A stretch of 64,000 nucleotides of DNA from Methylobacterium sp. J-030 (lineage in GTDB: Bacteria > Pseudomonadota > Alphaproteobacteria > Rhizobiales > Beijerinckiaceae), in the NCBI RefSeq assembly GCF_022829545.1, contig NZ_JAKSYM010000225.1, forward strand, positions 85,632 to 149,631, read 5' to 3'. A program made the position numbers and the translations under genes. The notes under the pieces are model-generated. The model saw only the letters and a program-made list of their open reading frames with translations. It searched no databases and was not told where the DNA came from. This document shows, one piece after another, positions 1 through 9,631 of this stretch (position 1 is its first letter; each line of letters starts with the position of its first letter).

Positions 1-811
1 TCTCCGTGCGCGGGGTCTCGCGCCGCTCCACCGGGTTGATCTGCACGAGCAGGATGTCCCGGGTCTGGGCGCCCCGGTGCAGCGGATAGAGCGGCGGATT
101 GCCGAGATAGCCGCCGTCCCAATAGGGCACGCCGTCGATCTCCACCGCCTGGAACACCGTGGGCAGGCAGGCCGAGGCCATCAGGTGATCGACGGTCAGG
201 CGCTCGCGCTCGAACACCGCGAGCTTGCCGGTCCAGACATTGGTGGCGGAGACGTACAGGCCCGCGGTCTCGGCCTCGCGCAGGCGCTCGAAATCGACCT
301 GTTCGGCGAGCGCCCTGCGCAGCGGGTTGATGTTGAGCGGGTTCGACACGTAGGGGCTCGGCGACAGCATCTTGGCCCAGAACTCGGCCACCGGATTGCC
401 CTTCCACAGGCTGAACAGGCCGCTGACGACGTGGCGCTGGGCGGGCCCGAGATCGCCGTCGAGGCTGACCTCGCGCCAGAAGCGCTCCAGGCCCTCCCGG
501 GCCCCGTCCGGGCCGCCCTTGAGCCAGCCGTCCACCAGGACGACGGCGTTCATCGCCCCCGCGCTCGCGCCGGTCACCGCCTCGAAGCCGAGCCGCCCGT
601 CCTCGATCAGGGCGTCGAGCACGCCCCAGGTGAAGGCGCCGTGCGCGCCGCCGCCCTGAAGTGCGAGGGCGACCGGCTTCTCGGCCCGGGGCCCCGCGAG
701 CATGTGGTTCGGCGTGGAGGCCGGCTGGGCGTCGATCGCGTCGGAGACGGGGGTCTCCGGTACCGCGGTGACGGGATTGTGCGGCTCGGTGCCGCCGAAG
801 TGCTCGCTCAT
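1..811 (-). CDS. Patatin-like phospholipase family protein (3' end outside window)
   Basis: Predicted serine acyl hydrolase of the patatin family, which deacylates membrane or storage lipids with a Ser-Asp dyad. The visible part (about 270 residues) has the oxyanion loop GGGAHG near residues 53-58, the nucleophile elbow GASAG near 81-85, and the catalytic-Asp motif DGG near 232-234. The first 40 residues are Pro/Thr/Ala-rich and look disordered; there is no signal peptide, so a cytosolic or peripheral location is likely. The ATG at 811 is the furthest upstream start before the lipase fold. The C-terminus runs off the left edge. It is transcribed away from ispG across a 361 bp spacer. Substrate is unknown. 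Family call is firm from the three motifs. Confidence 0.92.
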   Translation of the reverse strand, partial: MSEHFGGTEPHNPVTAVPETPVSDAIDAQPASTPNHMLAGPRAEKPVALALQGGGAHGAFTWGVLDALIEDGRLGFEAVTGASAGAMNAVVLVDGWLKGGPDGAREGLERFWREVSLDGDLGPAQRHVVSGLFSLWKGNPVAEFWAKMLSPSPYVSNPLNINPLRRALAEQVDFERLREAETAGLYVSATNVWTGKLAVFERERLTVDHLMASACLPTVFQAVEIDGVPYWDGGYLGNPPLYPLHRGAQTRDILLVQINPVERRETPRTE

Positions 812-1172
812 CTCGGCCTCCTGTGTCGAGGCGACAAGATGGGCATGTTGCGGTGCAGCATCAACTGCACGGCAGGGTTGTTGCGTCCCACCGCATGGCG
901 CGCTGAACCGAGCGGAGCGGATCGGCAACAGCGACGCACGAAAACCCGACATGCCGCACGCCAAACTCGACATCCGCATCCGGATACGACATGACAGCCG
1001 CGATGCTGCCCTGCGCGACGCTGCCCTGCGCGGCGCCCGCTTGACGCGGCGCCGGGTCGTCCGCAGCTAACCCGCGGCAGACCCGAAGTTCCGGCGAGGC
1101 GTGTCCCCGGGACAGGCCCGGCAGCCCCGGTGGGCGCCGGCGCCTCGCGAGGCGCGCACGCGAAGGTCCACG
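812..1172. other. Intergenic spacer between divergent genes, with a 15 bp tandem repeat
   Basis: This 361 bp stretch separates the divergent lipase and ispG genes and must hold both promoters. I see no convincing reading frame. It contains two adjacent near-identical 15 bp units (1002-1016 and 1017-1031, core ctgccctgcgc, one mismatch). No clear -35/-10 pair could be assigned by eye. Confidence 0.5.
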
Positions 1173-2507
1173 ATGGAAGTCATGGAAGCCACCACCCGCT
1201 CCGAGATCCCCGCCGCCGAGAACCCCCTGGCCGCGGGCGGCCCGGAGATCGCAGGCCCCGCACCGCGCCACCGCACGGTCGGCGTCATGGTTGGCGAGGG
1301 TGAAGGCGCCGTCATGGTCGGCGGCGGCGCGCCGATCGTCGTCCAGTCGATGACCAACACCGACACCGCCGACATCGACGGGACGGTGGCGCAGGTGGCC
1401 CAGCTCGCCCGCGTTGGCTCGGAGCTGGTGCGCATCACCGTCGACCGGGACGAGGCGGCCGCCGCGGTGCCGAAGATCCGCGAGCGCCTGGACCGGATCG
1501 GCGTCCACGTGCCGCTGGTCGGCGACTTCCACTATATCGGCCACAAGCTCCTCGCCGACCATCCGGCCTGCGCCGAGGCACTGGCCAAGTACCGGATCAA
1601 CCCCGGCAACGTCGGCTTCAAGGACAAGAAGGACACGCAGTTCTCGGCGATCATCGAGCAGGCGATCAAGCACGACAAGACCGTGCGGATCGGCGCCAAC
1701 TGGGGCTCGCTCGACGGCGAGTTGCTTACCCACCTGATGGACGAGAACGCCAAGTTGCCCCGGCCGATCGATGCCCGCGCGGTGATGCGCGAGGCGATGG
1801 TCCGCTCGGCGATCAGTTCGGCCGACCGCGCGGTGGAGCTCGGCCTGCCACAGAACAAGATCATCCTCTCGGCCAAAGTCTCGGCGGTGCAGGATCTGAT
1901 CGCGGTCTACCGCGAGGTGGCGCGCCGCTCGGACTACGCGATCCATCTCGGCCTCACCGAGGCCGGCATGGGCTCGAAGGGTCTGGTCGCCGCCTCGGCC
2001 GCCATCGGCGTGCTCCTCCAGGAGGGGATCGGCGACACGATCCGCTACTCGCTGACGCCCGAGCCGGGCGGTGACCGGAGCGTGGAGGTGAAGGCCAGCC
2101 AGGAACTCCTGCAGACCATGGGGTTCCGGACCTTCGTGCCGATGGTCGCGGCCTGCCCGGGCTGCGGCCGCACGACCTCGACCACGTTCCAGGAGCTCGC
2201 CCGCGACATCCAGAACTGGATCGTCACCTCCATGCCGGAGTGGAAGAAGACCTATCCGGGCGTCGAGGGGCTGAACGTCGCCGTGATGGGCTGCATCGTG
2301 AACGGCCCGGGCGAATCGAAGCACGCCGATATCGGCATCTCGCTGCCCGGCACCGGCGAGACCCCGACCGCCCCGGTCTTCATCGACGGCAAGAAGGCGA
2401 TGACGTTGCGCGGCGCGACGCTCGCCAAGGACTTCGAGGGCATCGTGATCGACTACATCCAGCGCCGCTTCGGCCAGGGCGGCGGGACGCGCACCGCGGC
2501 GGAGTGA
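1173..2507 (+). CDS. ispG: 4-hydroxy-3-methylbut-2-en-1-yl diphosphate synthase (flavodoxin)
   Basis: IspG/GcpE converts 2-C-methyl-D-erythritol 2,4-cyclodiphosphate to HMBPP, the penultimate step of the MEP isoprenoid pathway, using a [4Fe-4S] cluster. The 444-residue product opens the conserved domain with [12 protein letters not shown], and carries the cluster cysteines in ACPGCGRT (about C328, C331) and [10 protein letters not shown] (about C374); length fits the bacterial two-domain form. The ATG at 1173 is chosen because aagg lies about 8 nt upstream; the frame stays open to 1101 but the extra residues are Arg/Pro-rich and unlike a protein start. It is monocistronic here. dxs, the first enzyme of the same pathway, begins at the other end of the window, so MEP genes are scattered. 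Confidence 0.97.
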   Translation: MEVMEATTRSEIPAAENPLAAGGPEIAGPAPRHRTVGVMVGEGEGAVMVGGGAPIVVQSMTNTDTADIDGTVAQVAQLARVGSELVRITVDRDEAAAAVPKIRERLDRIGVHVPLVGDFHYIGHKLLADHPACAEALAKYRINPGNVGFKDKKDTQFSAIIEQAIKHDKTVRIGANWGSLDGELLTHLMDENAKLPRPIDARAVMREAMVRSAISSADRAVELGLPQNKIILSAKVSAVQDLIAVYREVARRSDYAIHLGLTEAGMGSKGLVAASAAIGVLLQEGIGDTIRYSLTPEPGGDRSVEVKASQELLQTMGFRTFVPMVAACPGCGRTTSTTFQELARDIQNWIVTSMPEWKKTYPGVEGLNVAVMGCIVNGPGESKHADIGISLPGTGETPTAPVFIDGKKAMTLRGATLAKDFEGIVIDYIQRRFGQGGGTRTAAE

Positions 2508-2516
2508 GGCGCGAGG

Positions 2517-2550
2517 CTCCCCCTCCCCCGCAGAGGGAAGAGGGAGAGCT
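2517..2550. repeat. REP-like palindrome, family A (copy 1)
   Basis: Core ccctcccccgcagaggg at 2521-2537 with partly degenerate flanks. The same core recurs at 16052-16075 and 56492-56515 (opposite orientation) and at 16204-16227 and 25290-25313. It begins 10 bp after the ispG stop codon, so it may act as the 3' end of that transcript. The rest of the 284 bp gap to kup shows nothing else recognisable. Confidence 0.7.
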
Positions 2551-2791
2551 CGCGTCTCGTAATCCGCGTCAATCAACCTCCCCAAGCCGAGACCCAGCCC
2601 CCCGGTCTTCGCATCTGCACACGGTTTCCGCCCGCCCGCGACCGTGATAGCAACGCGGCACGATCCCGTGAGTGGTCGGCCGGGTGGCCGGCCCGCGCGG
2701 TTCGGCGGAGTGTTCGCGTTTTCTGCCCGGCCCGATTGGCCCCTGAGCCGAACCGCGAAGCGCCGGCCACGCCCGAGCTTCCGACATCCGC

Positions 2792-4801
2792 ATGAGCCAC
2801 ACCTTCGCACCCGGCGTAGCCGCCCAGCCCGCGCCCGCAGCGTCCGACACCGCGCGCGAAGCCGCCCCGGTGGCCGAGGGTGAGGGCCCCGTCCAGGGGC
2901 CGGCGACCTCCGGCACCCTCGATTCCCCCGAGAAGGCCGAGACCCGGCACGGGCACGCGGGCTTCTGGACGCTGCTCGTCGGCTCCGTCGGCGTCGTCTA
3001 CGGCGATATCGGCACCAGCCCGCTCTACGCGTTCCGCGAGGCCCTGGTCCCGGCCCGGACCGACGGCATCCTGCTGCCCGAGGAGGTGATCGGCACCGTC
3101 TCCCTGATCCTCTGGGCGCTCTTCATGATCGTGACGATCAAGTACGTCGCGATCCTGCTGCGCATGGACAACAACGGTGAGGGCGGCATCCTTTCGCTGA
3201 TGGCGCTCGCCCGGAAGGCGCTGGGCGGGTCCCGCATCGTGTTCATGCTGGGGCTGCTCGGCGCCTCGCTGTTCTACGGCGACGCGGTGATCACGCCTGC
3301 GATCTCGGTGCTGTCGGCGGTGGAGGGCCTGAAGCTCGTCACCCCCGCCTTCGACGATTACGTCCTGCCGATCACCGTGGTGATCATCGTGGCCCTGTTC
3401 CTCGTGCAGAACCGGGGTACCGGAAAGGTCGCGGCCTTCTTCGGCCCGGTGACCGTCGTGTGGTTCGTCGCGATGGCGCTGGCGGCGGTGCCGCACATCG
3501 CCCTGCACCCGGAGGTGTTCCGGGCGGTCAATCCCTGGCACGCGGTGGTCTACCTCCTCGGCCACGGCACCGGGGCGCTCGTGGCGCTGGGCGCCGTGTT
3601 CCTGGCGGTGACCGGGGCCGAGGCCCTGTTCGCCGATCTCGGGCATTTCGGCCGCAAGCCGATCCAGGTGGCGTGGATCGGCCTCGTCTTCCCGGCCCTC
3701 GCCCTCAACTATCTCGGACAGGCCGCGCTGGTGCTGGAGAAGCCCGATACGGCCGATCCGTTCTTCCAGCTCGTGCCCGCCTGGGGCCTGCTGCCGATGG
3801 TGCTGCTCGCCACGATCGCCACCGTGGTGGCGAGCCAGGCGGTGATCACCGGCGCCTTCTCGCTGTCGCGGCAGGCGATCCAGCTCGGGCTGCTGCCGCG
3901 GCTGGAGATCCGCCACACCTCCGAATCGCATGCCGGCCAGATCTACCTGCCGCAGATCAATTCGCTCCTGATGATCGGCGTCGTGCTGCTGGCGGTGCTG
4001 TTCAAGACCTCCTCGTCCCTCGCCTCGGCCTACGGCATCGCGGTGACCGGGACGATGCTGCTCACCGCCTCGCTGACCTTCCTGGTGATGTGGCGGATGT
4101 GGAAGTGGTCGCCGGTGGCGGCGGCGGCCGTGATGCTGCCCTTCATCGTGCTCGAGTTCCTGTTCCTGCTGTCCAACCTGATCAAGGTGGTGGAGGGGGG
4201 CTACGTGCCGCTGCTGCTCGCCGGCGCCCTCGTCATCGTGATGTGGACCTGGGTGCGCGGGGTCACGATCCTGTTCAACAAGACCCGCAAGACCGACGTG
4301 CCCCTCGTGGAGCTGGTCGGCATGCTGGAGAAGAGCCCGCCCCACCATGTCCGCGGCACCGCGGTGTTCCTGACGAGCGACCCCGAGATCGCGCCGGCCG
4401 CGCTCCTGCACAACCTCAAGCACAACAAGGTGCTGCACGAGAAGAACGTGATCCTCACCGTCGAGACGGTGGACACGCCCCGCTCCAACGAGGCCGACAA
4501 GGTGCGGATCGAGCCGGTGGGCCCGCATTTCTACAAGGTCGTGATGAAGTTCGGCTACATGGAGACGCCGAACATTCCGAAGACCCTGGTGCTGCTGCGC
4601 CGCCAGGGCTTCAAGTTCGACATCATGGCGACGTCGTTCTTCCTGTCCCGCCGCTCGATTCGGCCGGCCGCGCATTCCGGCATGCCGCTCTGGCAGGATC
4701 GGATTTTTATAACGCTGGCCAAGAACGCCAACGATGCCACGGACTTCTTCCAGATTCCCACGGGACGGGTGGTGGAGGTGGGCACGCAGGTGACGGTGTG
4801 A
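2792..4801 (+). CDS. kup: KUP/HAK/KT family low-affinity potassium uptake protein
   Basis: Inner-membrane K+/H+ symporter of the KUP family. The 669-residue product has a 50-residue polar N-terminus, then the family signature [20 protein letters not shown] at the first membrane span. It continues with about twelve hydrophobic segments (for example around [18 protein letters not shown]) and ends in a roughly 170-residue cytosolic C-terminal domain, the standard layout and length. The start at 2792 is the first ATG of the frame; an internal start would delete only the polar leader. The hypothetical gene 4815-5150 follows 13 bp downstream in the same direction, so co-transcription is possible. 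Confidence 0.96.
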   Translation: MSHTFAPGVAAQPAPAASDTAREAAPVAEGEGPVQGPATSGTLDSPEKAETRHGHAGFWTLLVGSVGVVYGDIGTSPLYAFREALVPARTDGILLPEEVIGTVSLILWALFMIVTIKYVAILLRMDNNGEGGILSLMALARKALGGSRIVFMLGLLGASLFYGDAVITPAISVLSAVEGLKLVTPAFDDYVLPITVVIIVALFLVQNRGTGKVAAFFGPVTVVWFVAMALAAVPHIALHPEVFRAVNPWHAVVYLLGHGTGALVALGAVFLAVTGAEALFADLGHFGRKPIQVAWIGLVFPALALNYLGQAALVLEKPDTADPFFQLVPAWGLLPMVLLATIATVVASQAVITGAFSLSRQAIQLGLLPRLEIRHTSESHAGQIYLPQINSLLMIGVVLLAVLFKTSSSLASAYGIAVTGTMLLTASLTFLVMWRMWKWSPVAAAAVMLPFIVLEFLFLLSNLIKVVEGGYVPLLLAGALVIVMWTWVRGVTILFNKTRKTDVPLVELVGMLEKSPPHHVRGTAVFLTSDPEIAPAALLHNLKHNKVLHEKNVILTVETVDTPRSNEADKVRIEPVGPHFYKVVMKFGYMETPNIPKTLVLLRRQGFKFDIMATSFFLSRRSIRPAAHSGMPLWQDRIFITLAKNANDATDFFQIPTGRVVEVGTQVTV

Positions 4802-4814
4802 GGCGTGCGCCGCC

Positions 4815-5150
4815 ATGGTTATCGGCACGCGCATCCTGACGATCCGGAGTCCAGACGGCGACATCGCCGTTCCGGTCCGGCTCTGCGCGCCGGAGTACGA
4901 CGACGGCCACTGGATCTGCCGCTACACGATCGGTTGGCCCGGACAGCCGCGGGACAGCTTCGGAGCGGGCGTCGATGCGTTGCAGGCGCTCCATTTGACG
5001 ATGCAGAAGATTGGCATCGACCTCTATGTCAGCGAAGCCCATAAGGCCGGCATCCTGATGTGGGACAAGCCCGGCGATGGATACGGCTTTCCGATCCCGA
5101 AGAACGGCCGCGATTTCCTGATCGGCATGGACAAGGTCTTCGAAGGGTGA
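4815..5150 (+). CDS. Uncharacterised 111-residue protein downstream of kup
   Basis: Small soluble protein without a signal peptide or membrane segment. It starts as a beta-rich stretch (TRILTIRSPDGDIAVPVRL), has a conserved-looking WICRYTIGWPG segment, then a helix containing FGAGVDALQALHLTMQKIG, and ends with a Gly/Asp-rich KPGDGYGFPIPKNGRDF tail. I recognise this as a type of short conserved hypothetical protein of Rhizobiales but cannot give a function. Codon use is like the surrounding chromosome and the frame is intact, which supports a real gene. It follows kup by 13 bp and precedes vapBC by 78 bp. Confidence 0.75.
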   Translation: MVIGTRILTIRSPDGDIAVPVRLCAPEYDDGHWICRYTIGWPGQPRDSFGAGVDALQALHLTMQKIGIDLYVSEAHKAGILMWDKPGDGYGFPIPKNGRDFLIGMDKVFEG

Positions 5151-5228
5151 GGCAAGTGACGGTGTAGCGCGCTCCGCTGGTGTAGATCCGTGCGACTGGT
5201 TATCTACATCAGATCAAGGCGAACCCGC

Positions 5229-5474
5229 ATGCCGATCAACGTCAACAATCCCGAAGCCGATGCGCTGACGCGTCGGTTCGCAGCCATGGCGGGCGTCGGC
5301 ATCACCGAGGCGATCGTCATCGCCATGCGAGAGGCGATCGAGCACAGGCACCGGGTAGAGACGCCGCGGGAGACCGCGGCCCGGTTGCGCGCGCAGCATG
5401 GGATCACGCTCGGCGACACCGCCCGGGAGCCTCTGCCGCGGGAGGTCTACGACGCGATGTGGGAAAGCCGCTGA
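5229..5474 (+). CDS. vapB: VapB-type antitoxin (PSK transcription-factor family)
   Basis: Antitoxin partner of the VapC ribonuclease directly downstream; it neutralises the toxin and normally autorepresses the operon through its N-terminal DNA-binding domain. The 81-residue product has the pattern of short Rhizobiales VapB proteins: a beta-strand start (MPINVNNPEAD), then a helix with AGVGITEAIVIAMREAI, then a Pro/Arg-rich toxin-binding C-terminus. The ATG at 5229 is preferred over an upstream in-frame start at 5190 because the extra residues are Arg-rich and atypical. Its stop codon overlaps the vapC start by one base (tgATG), indicating translational coupling. Confidence 0.88.
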   Translation: MPINVNNPEADALTRRFAAMAGVGITEAIVIAMREAIEHRHRVETPRETAARLRAQHGITLGDTAREPLPREVYDAMWESR

Positions 5475-5878
5475 TGTTCGTGGATGCCTCCGCGATCGTC
5501 GCCCTGCTGGCGGACGAGCCGGAGGCCGACCGGATCTCCGCAGCGCTCGCCTCGGCCAGCCATTGCAGAACCTCACCCGTTGCGGTTCTCGAAACCGTGC
5601 TGGCGCTCGCGCGGCCCGACAAGTTCGACATGACGGTCGAGGCGGTCGGTCCAATCGTCCTCGAATTTCTAGATGCCAGGGGCATCGAGATCTGCGATCT
5701 CCCGCCGGCCAGCGAGACGACGGCGCTCGCCCTGTCGGCCGCGCATCGATACCGGGCCGGCCGCCACGGACTCAATCTCGGCGATTGCCTCCACGACGCG
5801 GCGGTGCGGTTCTTCTGCATGCCGATCCTCGCCACAGCCGACGAATTTCGCAGGACGGATCTGGAGACCGTCCCGTAG
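5474..5878 (+). CDS. vapC: VapC-type PIN-domain toxin ribonuclease
   Basis: PIN-domain endoribonuclease, the toxin of a type II toxin-antitoxin pair; VapC proteins cleave tRNA or rRNA with Mg2+ held by acidic residues. The 134-residue product starts MFVDASAIVALL with D4, and the other expected acidic positions are present: E40 (AVLET), D104 (LGDCLHDAA) and D123 (ATADEF). All four catalytic acids are intact, so the toxin is probably active. An in-frame GTG at 5459 would add five residues; the ATG at 5474 fits family N-termini and the overlap with vapB. The pair sits between the kup group and an unrelated oxidoreductase operon, typical of mobile TA modules. Confidence 0.93.
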   Translation: MFVDASAIVALLADEPEADRISAALASASHCRTSPVAVLETVLALARPDKFDMTVEAVGPIVLEFLDARGIEICDLPPASETTALALSAAHRYRAGRHGLNLGDCLHDAAVRFFCMPILATADEFRRTDLETVP

Positions 5879-6060
5879 AGACATCGATTCTCAAGAGCGG
5901 TCTTCAGCACAGTGGGCGGACAACGATGGTGCTCAGCCTCGATGTGGCGACCGCCGCCCCGTGATCCGACTATGTGCGTCACCGCACGTGGCATACCCGG
6001 AACGCAACCATGGCAGGATGACCAGCCGGATCCCTGCGTTGCGCAGGGCCCGAGGCCTGC

Positions 6061-6083
6061 TTTAGAATACTTATCATTCTGAG
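6061..6083. promoter_or_regulatory. AT-rich inverted repeat, possible operator for the molybdenum hydroxylase operon
   Basis: In the 330 bp spacer between vapC (ends 5878) and the iron-sulfur subunit gene (starts 6209), the stretch tttagaatacttatcattct (6061-6080) contains the inverted repeat agaat-N7-attct. It is the most AT-rich segment of an otherwise GC-rich spacer and lies 126-148 bp upstream of the start codon. It resembles, but does not match, alphaproteobacterial iron-responsive (Irr or Fur-type) boxes, which have different spacing. The rest of the spacer shows no gene. Confidence 0.35.
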
Positions 6084-6208
6084 CTTGAGCGTTGGTCCGG
6101 TCGCGACACGACACCGGCGGACGTGAGCCGGCACAGCCGGCATCGGCTTCAAGGCCCGGCTCGGACCCGACTGAACGCCGCTCCGGCGCCGCCAGACAGG
6201 ACGCAACG

Positions 6209-6688
6209 ATGATCAAACTCACCGTGAACGGGGCTGCGCGCAGCTTCGACGGCGACCCCGACATGCCGCTGCTGTGGTACCTGCGGGACGAGCTCCAGCT
6301 CACCGGCACCAAGTTCGGCTGCGGCGTCTCGCTCTGCGGGGCCTGCACGATCCACCTCGGCGGCGCCGCGACCCGCGCCTGCATCACGCCGGTCTCGGCG
6401 GCCGAGGGCCAGGAGGTCGTCACCATTGAGGGCCTGTCGCCGGACGGCAACCACCCGGTGCAGGTGGCGTGGCGCGACCAGAACGTCGCCCAGTGCGGCT
6501 TCTGCCAGTGCGGCCAGATCATGCAGGCCGCCGCCCTCCTCAAGGATACGCCAAAACCCTCCGACGAGGACATCGACACCACGATGGGCGGCAACATCTG
6601 CCGCTGCGGCACCTACCCGCGCATCCGCGCCGCGATCCACCAGGCCGCCGGCCAGACGGCGCCCGCCAGCAAGGGAGAGCGCCTGTGA
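6209..6688 (+). CDS. (2Fe-2S)-binding small subunit of a molybdenum hydroxylase (isoquinoline 1-oxidoreductase type)
   Basis: Electron-transfer subunit of a xanthine-oxidase-family enzyme. The 159-residue product has the plant-ferredoxin cysteine set near the N-terminus ([17 protein letters not shown]) and the four-helix cluster motif with [11 protein letters not shown] and [13 protein letters not shown], so two [2Fe-2S] clusters are expected. The ATG at 6209 has a gacagg purine stretch about 10 nt upstream. Its stop overlaps the GTG start of the large subunit (GTGA), so the two are translationally coupled. Cofactor and partner are clear; the substrate (N-heterocycle, aldehyde or other) cannot be read from sequence. 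Confidence 0.94.
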   Translation: MIKLTVNGAARSFDGDPDMPLLWYLRDELQLTGTKFGCGVSLCGACTIHLGGAATRACITPVSAAEGQEVVTIEGLSPDGNHPVQVAWRDQNVAQCGFCQCGQIMQAAALLKDTPKPSDEDIDTTMGGNICRCGTYPRIRAAIHQAAGQTAPASKGERL

Positions 6689-9015
6689 TCCACGACGCCA
6701 AGCTCGCCGCCGAGCGCGCCGCCGGCACCAAGCCGGCCCTCGACAACGTCAGCCGCCGCGGCATCCTCGGCGGCGCCGGAGCCCTGGTTCTGGCCCTTTC
6801 GCTGCGTCCTGCGAAGGCCGACGAGACCCAGACCGAGGAGCAGAAACAACAAAAATTCGGCGCCGACGGCATGCCCCACGGCTGGCGCGACGATCCGAAG
6901 GTGTTCGTCGCCATCGCGCCGGACGGCACCGTCACGGTGACCAATCACCGCTCCGACATGGGCCAGGGCATCCGCACCTCGGTGGCCTTCACGGTGGCCG
7001 ACGAGCTGGAGGCCGACTGGTCGAAGGTGAAGGTGGTCCAGGCCTGGGGCGACGAGACCCGCTTCGGCAACCAGGACACGGACGGCTCGCGCTCGACCCG
7101 GCACTTCTTCCAGCATTTCCGCCACGCCGGCGCCGCCGCGCGGCTGATGCTGATCCAGGCCGCGGCCAAGCAATGGGGCGTGCCGGCCGCCGAGGTCACG
7201 GCTGTCAACCATACGCTGACGCACGCCAAGTCGGGCCGCACCCTCGGCTACGGCGCGGTGGCGCAGGCCGCCGCCGAGCTGCCGGTGCCGACCGACGTCA
7301 CGCTGAAGGACCCGAAGGACTTCCGCTACATCGGCACCGGCAAGATCGGGCTGATCGATAACTTCGACATCACCACGGGCCGGGCCGTCTACGGCCTCGA
7401 CACCAAGCTCGACGGGATGCTGTACGCGGTCGTCGCGCGGCCTGCCGTCTATGGCGGCACGGTGAAGTCGTTCGACGACAGCGCGGCCATGAAGGTCCCG
7501 GGCGTCGTCAAGATCTTCAAGATCGACGCCACCCCGATTCCCACGGAGTTCATGCCGCTCGGCGGCGTCGCCGTGGTGGCCAAGAACACCTGGGCGGCCC
7601 TGAAGGCGCGCGATGCCCTCAAGATCACTTGGGACGACGGCCCGAACGCCGGCTACGACACCGACGCGTTCCGCAAGGAGCTGGAGGCCGCCGCGCGCAA
7701 GCCCGGCAAGGTCGTGCGCAACCAGGGCGACGTCGACGGCGCCCTGGCCAAGGCCAAGACGAAGGTCCAGGCCGAGTACTTCGTGCCCCACCTCGCCCAG
7801 GCGCCGATGGAGCCCCCGGCGGCGGTGGCCCGCGTGAAGGACGGGTTCTGCGAGGCCTGGGCCTGCGTCCAGGGTCCGCAGGCGGCCAACGACCGCCTGA
7901 TGAAAGCGCTCAAGCTCCCCGACGACAAGGTCAAGGTGAACGTCACGCTGCTCGGTGGCGGGTTCGGCCGCAAGTCCAAGCCCGATTACGTGGTCGAGGC
8001 GGCGCTCTGCTCGCAGGCCGTGGGCGGCGCGCCGGTGAAGCTCGCCTGGACCCGCGAGGACGACATCCACCACGGCTTCTACCACACGATCTCGGTGGAG
8101 CACCTAGAGGCCGGCCTCGACGAGAAGGGCATGCCGGTGGCGTGGCTGCACCGCTCGGTGGCGCCGACGATCGGCTCGATCTTCGCGCCCGATCCGAAGC
8201 ACGAGCTGCCGTTCGAGCTCGGGATGGGGCTGGTCAACACGCCGCTCAACATCCCGAACATGCGGCTGGAGAACCCCGAGGCCGCCGCCCATGTCCGGGT
8301 CGGCTGGTTCCGCTCGGTGTCGAACATCCCGCACGCCTTCGCGATCCAGTCCTTCGTGTCGGAGTTGGCGCACGCCGCCGGCCGCGAGCCGAAGGCGTAC
8401 CTGCTCGAACTCATCGGCCCGGATCGCAAGATCAGCCCGACCGAGATCGGCGATGTCTGGAACTACGGCGAGGATCCGAAGCGCTACCCGATCGACACCG
8501 GCCGCCTGCGCGGCGTGATCGAGGCGGCCGCCAAGGGCGCCGGCTGGGGTCGGGATATGCCGAAGGGACGCGGCCTCGGCATCGCCGGCCATTACAGCTT
8601 CGTCACCTACACGGCCGTGGCGGCCGAGGTGGAGGTCGACGACAAGGGCCAGGTCCAGGTGAAGGCGATCGACATCGCGGTCGATTGTGGCCCGCAGGTG
8701 AACCCGGAGCGCATCCGTTCGCAGATGGAAGGCGCGGTCGTCATGGGGATGGGGCTCGCCCTCACCTCCGAGATCACCTTCAAGCAGGGCCGGGCGGTGC
8801 AGAACAACTTCGACGGCTACGAGATCATCCGGATCGACGCCGCCCCGAAGGTGGTCCGCGTGCACCTCGTGCCGACCGGCGCCTGGGACGGGCCGCTCGG
8901 CGGCGTCGGCGAGCCCGGCGTGCCGCCGGTGGCGCCGGCGATCGCCAACGCGATCTTCGCGGCCACCGGCCGGCGGGTCCGGCAATTGCCGATCCGCGAT
9001 CAGCTGAGCGCCTGA
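6685..9015 (+). CDS. Xanthine-dehydrogenase-family molybdopterin-binding subunit, Tat-exported
   Basis: Catalytic subunit of the two-subunit (alpha/beta) molybdenum hydroxylase. The 776-residue product carries a twin-arginine signal ([19 protein letters not shown], residues about 20-38), so the complex probably folds with its cofactor and is exported to the periplasm. Family landmarks include [15 protein letters not shown], the glycine-rich [14 protein letters not shown] segment, and the C-terminal [17 protein letters not shown] segment holding the active-site Glu. Length and the absence of a separate FAD subunit match isoquinoline 1-oxidoreductase-type enzymes, which usually pass electrons to a c-type cytochrome; no cytochrome gene is next to it. 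The GTG start at 6685 overlaps the upstream stop; a hairpin terminator follows at 9039. Confidence 0.93.
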   Translation: MIHDAKLAAERAAGTKPALDNVSRRGILGGAGALVLALSLRPAKADETQTEEQKQQKFGADGMPHGWRDDPKVFVAIAPDGTVTVTNHRSDMGQGIRTSVAFTVADELEADWSKVKVVQAWGDETRFGNQDTDGSRSTRHFFQHFRHAGAAARLMLIQAAAKQWGVPAAEVTAVNHTLTHAKSGRTLGYGAVAQAAAELPVPTDVTLKDPKDFRYIGTGKIGLIDNFDITTGRAVYGLDTKLDGMLYAVVARPAVYGGTVKSFDDSAAMKVPGVVKIFKIDATPIPTEFMPLGGVAVVAKNTWAALKARDALKITWDDGPNAGYDTDAFRKELEAAARKPGKVVRNQGDVDGALAKAKTKVQAEYFVPHLAQAPMEPPAAVARVKDGFCEAWACVQGPQAANDRLMKALKLPDDKVKVNVTLLGGGFGRKSKPDYVVEAALCSQAVGGAPVKLAWTREDDIHHGFYHTISVEHLEAGLDEKGMPVAWLHRSVAPTIGSIFAPDPKHELPFELGMGLVNTPLNIPNMRLENPEAAAHVRVGWFRSVSNIPHAFAIQSFVSELAHAAGREPKAYLLELIGPDRKISPTEIGDVWNYGEDPKRYPIDTGRLRGVIEAAAKGAGWGRDMPKGRGLGIAGHYSFVTYTAVAAEVEVDDKGQVQVKAIDIAVDCGPQVNPERIRSQMEGAVVMGMGLALTSEITFKQGRAVQNNFDGYEIIRIDAAPKVVRVHLVPTGAWDGPLGGVGEPGVPPVAPAIANAIFAATGRRVRQLPIRDQLSA

Positions 9016-9038
9016 ACCGTCGCCAGCCGCGACACGTT

Positions 9039-9070
9039 GGGGCCGTGGGGAAACCCGCGGCCCCTTCTTT
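9039..9070 (+). terminator. Rho-independent terminator after the molybdenum hydroxylase operon
   Basis: An 11 bp stem (9039-9049 with 9054-9064, one G-U pair) closed by a GAAA tetraloop and followed by ttcttt. It starts 23 bp after the stop codon of the large subunit and ends 20 bp before the next gene, so it separates the two transcription units or attenuates the second. Confidence 0.85.
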
Positions 9071-9090
9071 CTGGAAAGAGACCCGATCCG

Positions 9091-9468
9091 ATGATGCGTT
9101 GCGCCCTGACCGCCTGCCTGATCCTGACGGCGGCCCCCGCCCTCGCCTCACCCTGTGGCGACCGGATCGACAGCGTATCGAAGCGGGTCCAGTCCGAGGT
9201 GACGCAATCGATCTCCGCCTCGACCAGCGGCCAGGGCAGCGCGGCCAAGCGCGGCGGCGAGGGGCTGACCGGCACGGAGGGCCAGCGCGCGAACGAGGCG
9301 CCCCAGGCTCCGCCGGAGAAGTCGGCCCAGGCCGGCCAGGGGGCGGATGCCGCCCAGCAGGCGAAGGTCGCCCTGGACGAGGCGCGCACGGCGGATTCGA
9401 AGGGCGACGCCAAGGCCTGCGAGGCGGCCGTGTCGCGGGCCGAGCAGCAGCTCAAGAAGGCGCCCTGA
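9091..9468 (+). CDS. Small exported Ala/Gln/Glu-rich protein
   Basis: A 125-residue protein with a clear signal peptide (MMRCALTACLILTAAPALA, cleavage after ALA near residue 19). The mature part keeps two cysteines (SPCGDRI and KACEAAV), possibly a disulphide, and is otherwise low-complexity: Ser/Gly/Gln in the middle and a helical Ala/Glu segment ending AVSRAEQQLKKAP. The start is the first of two adjacent ATGs after an aaagag purine stretch. I recognise no family. A periplasmic location is inferred. It lies directly after the hydroxylase terminator on the same strand. Confidence 0.75.
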   Translation: MMRCALTACLILTAAPALASPCGDRIDSVSKRVQSEVTQSISASTSGQGSAAKRGGEGLTGTEGQRANEAPQAPPEKSAQAGQGADAAQQAKVALDEARTADSKGDAKACEAAVSRAEQQLKKAP

Positions 9469-9554
9469 GGCATAGCCCAATGGCCGGTCTTTGAGGAAAG
9501 CCGGCCCGGTCGAACCGGTACGCGGACTTGGCCAGCCACTCGGATCCAATCCGC

Positions 9555-9600
9555 GCCCTCATCCTGAGGTGCCGCGAAGCGGAGGCCTCAGGATGAGGGC
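9555..9600. repeat. Intergenic palindrome, family B (copy 1)
   Basis: Perfect 15 bp inverted repeat: gccctcatcctgagg at 9555-9569 and its complement at 9586-9600, loop of 16 nt. The same arm sequence brackets a longer element at 33750-33863. It lies between two convergent genes (ends 9468 and 9632) and could serve both as a transcription end. Confidence 0.8.
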
Positions 9601-9631
9601 GTGGGTGGGATGACGATCGCCCCGGCTGCCC

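Noticed and set aside
1002..1031. 15 bp tandem repeat upstream of ispG as a regulatory repeat
   Set aside because: Only two units with one mismatch and low complexity; chance duplication is adequate.
861..2810. 649-codon open frame antisense to ispG
   Set aside because: His/Arg/Asp-rich composition, no motif, and complete overlap with the strongly supported ispG; a GC-rich shadow frame.
2573..4864. 763-codon open frame antisense to kup
   Set aside because: Low-complexity His/Gln/Arg product; kup on the other strand carries family motifs throughout.
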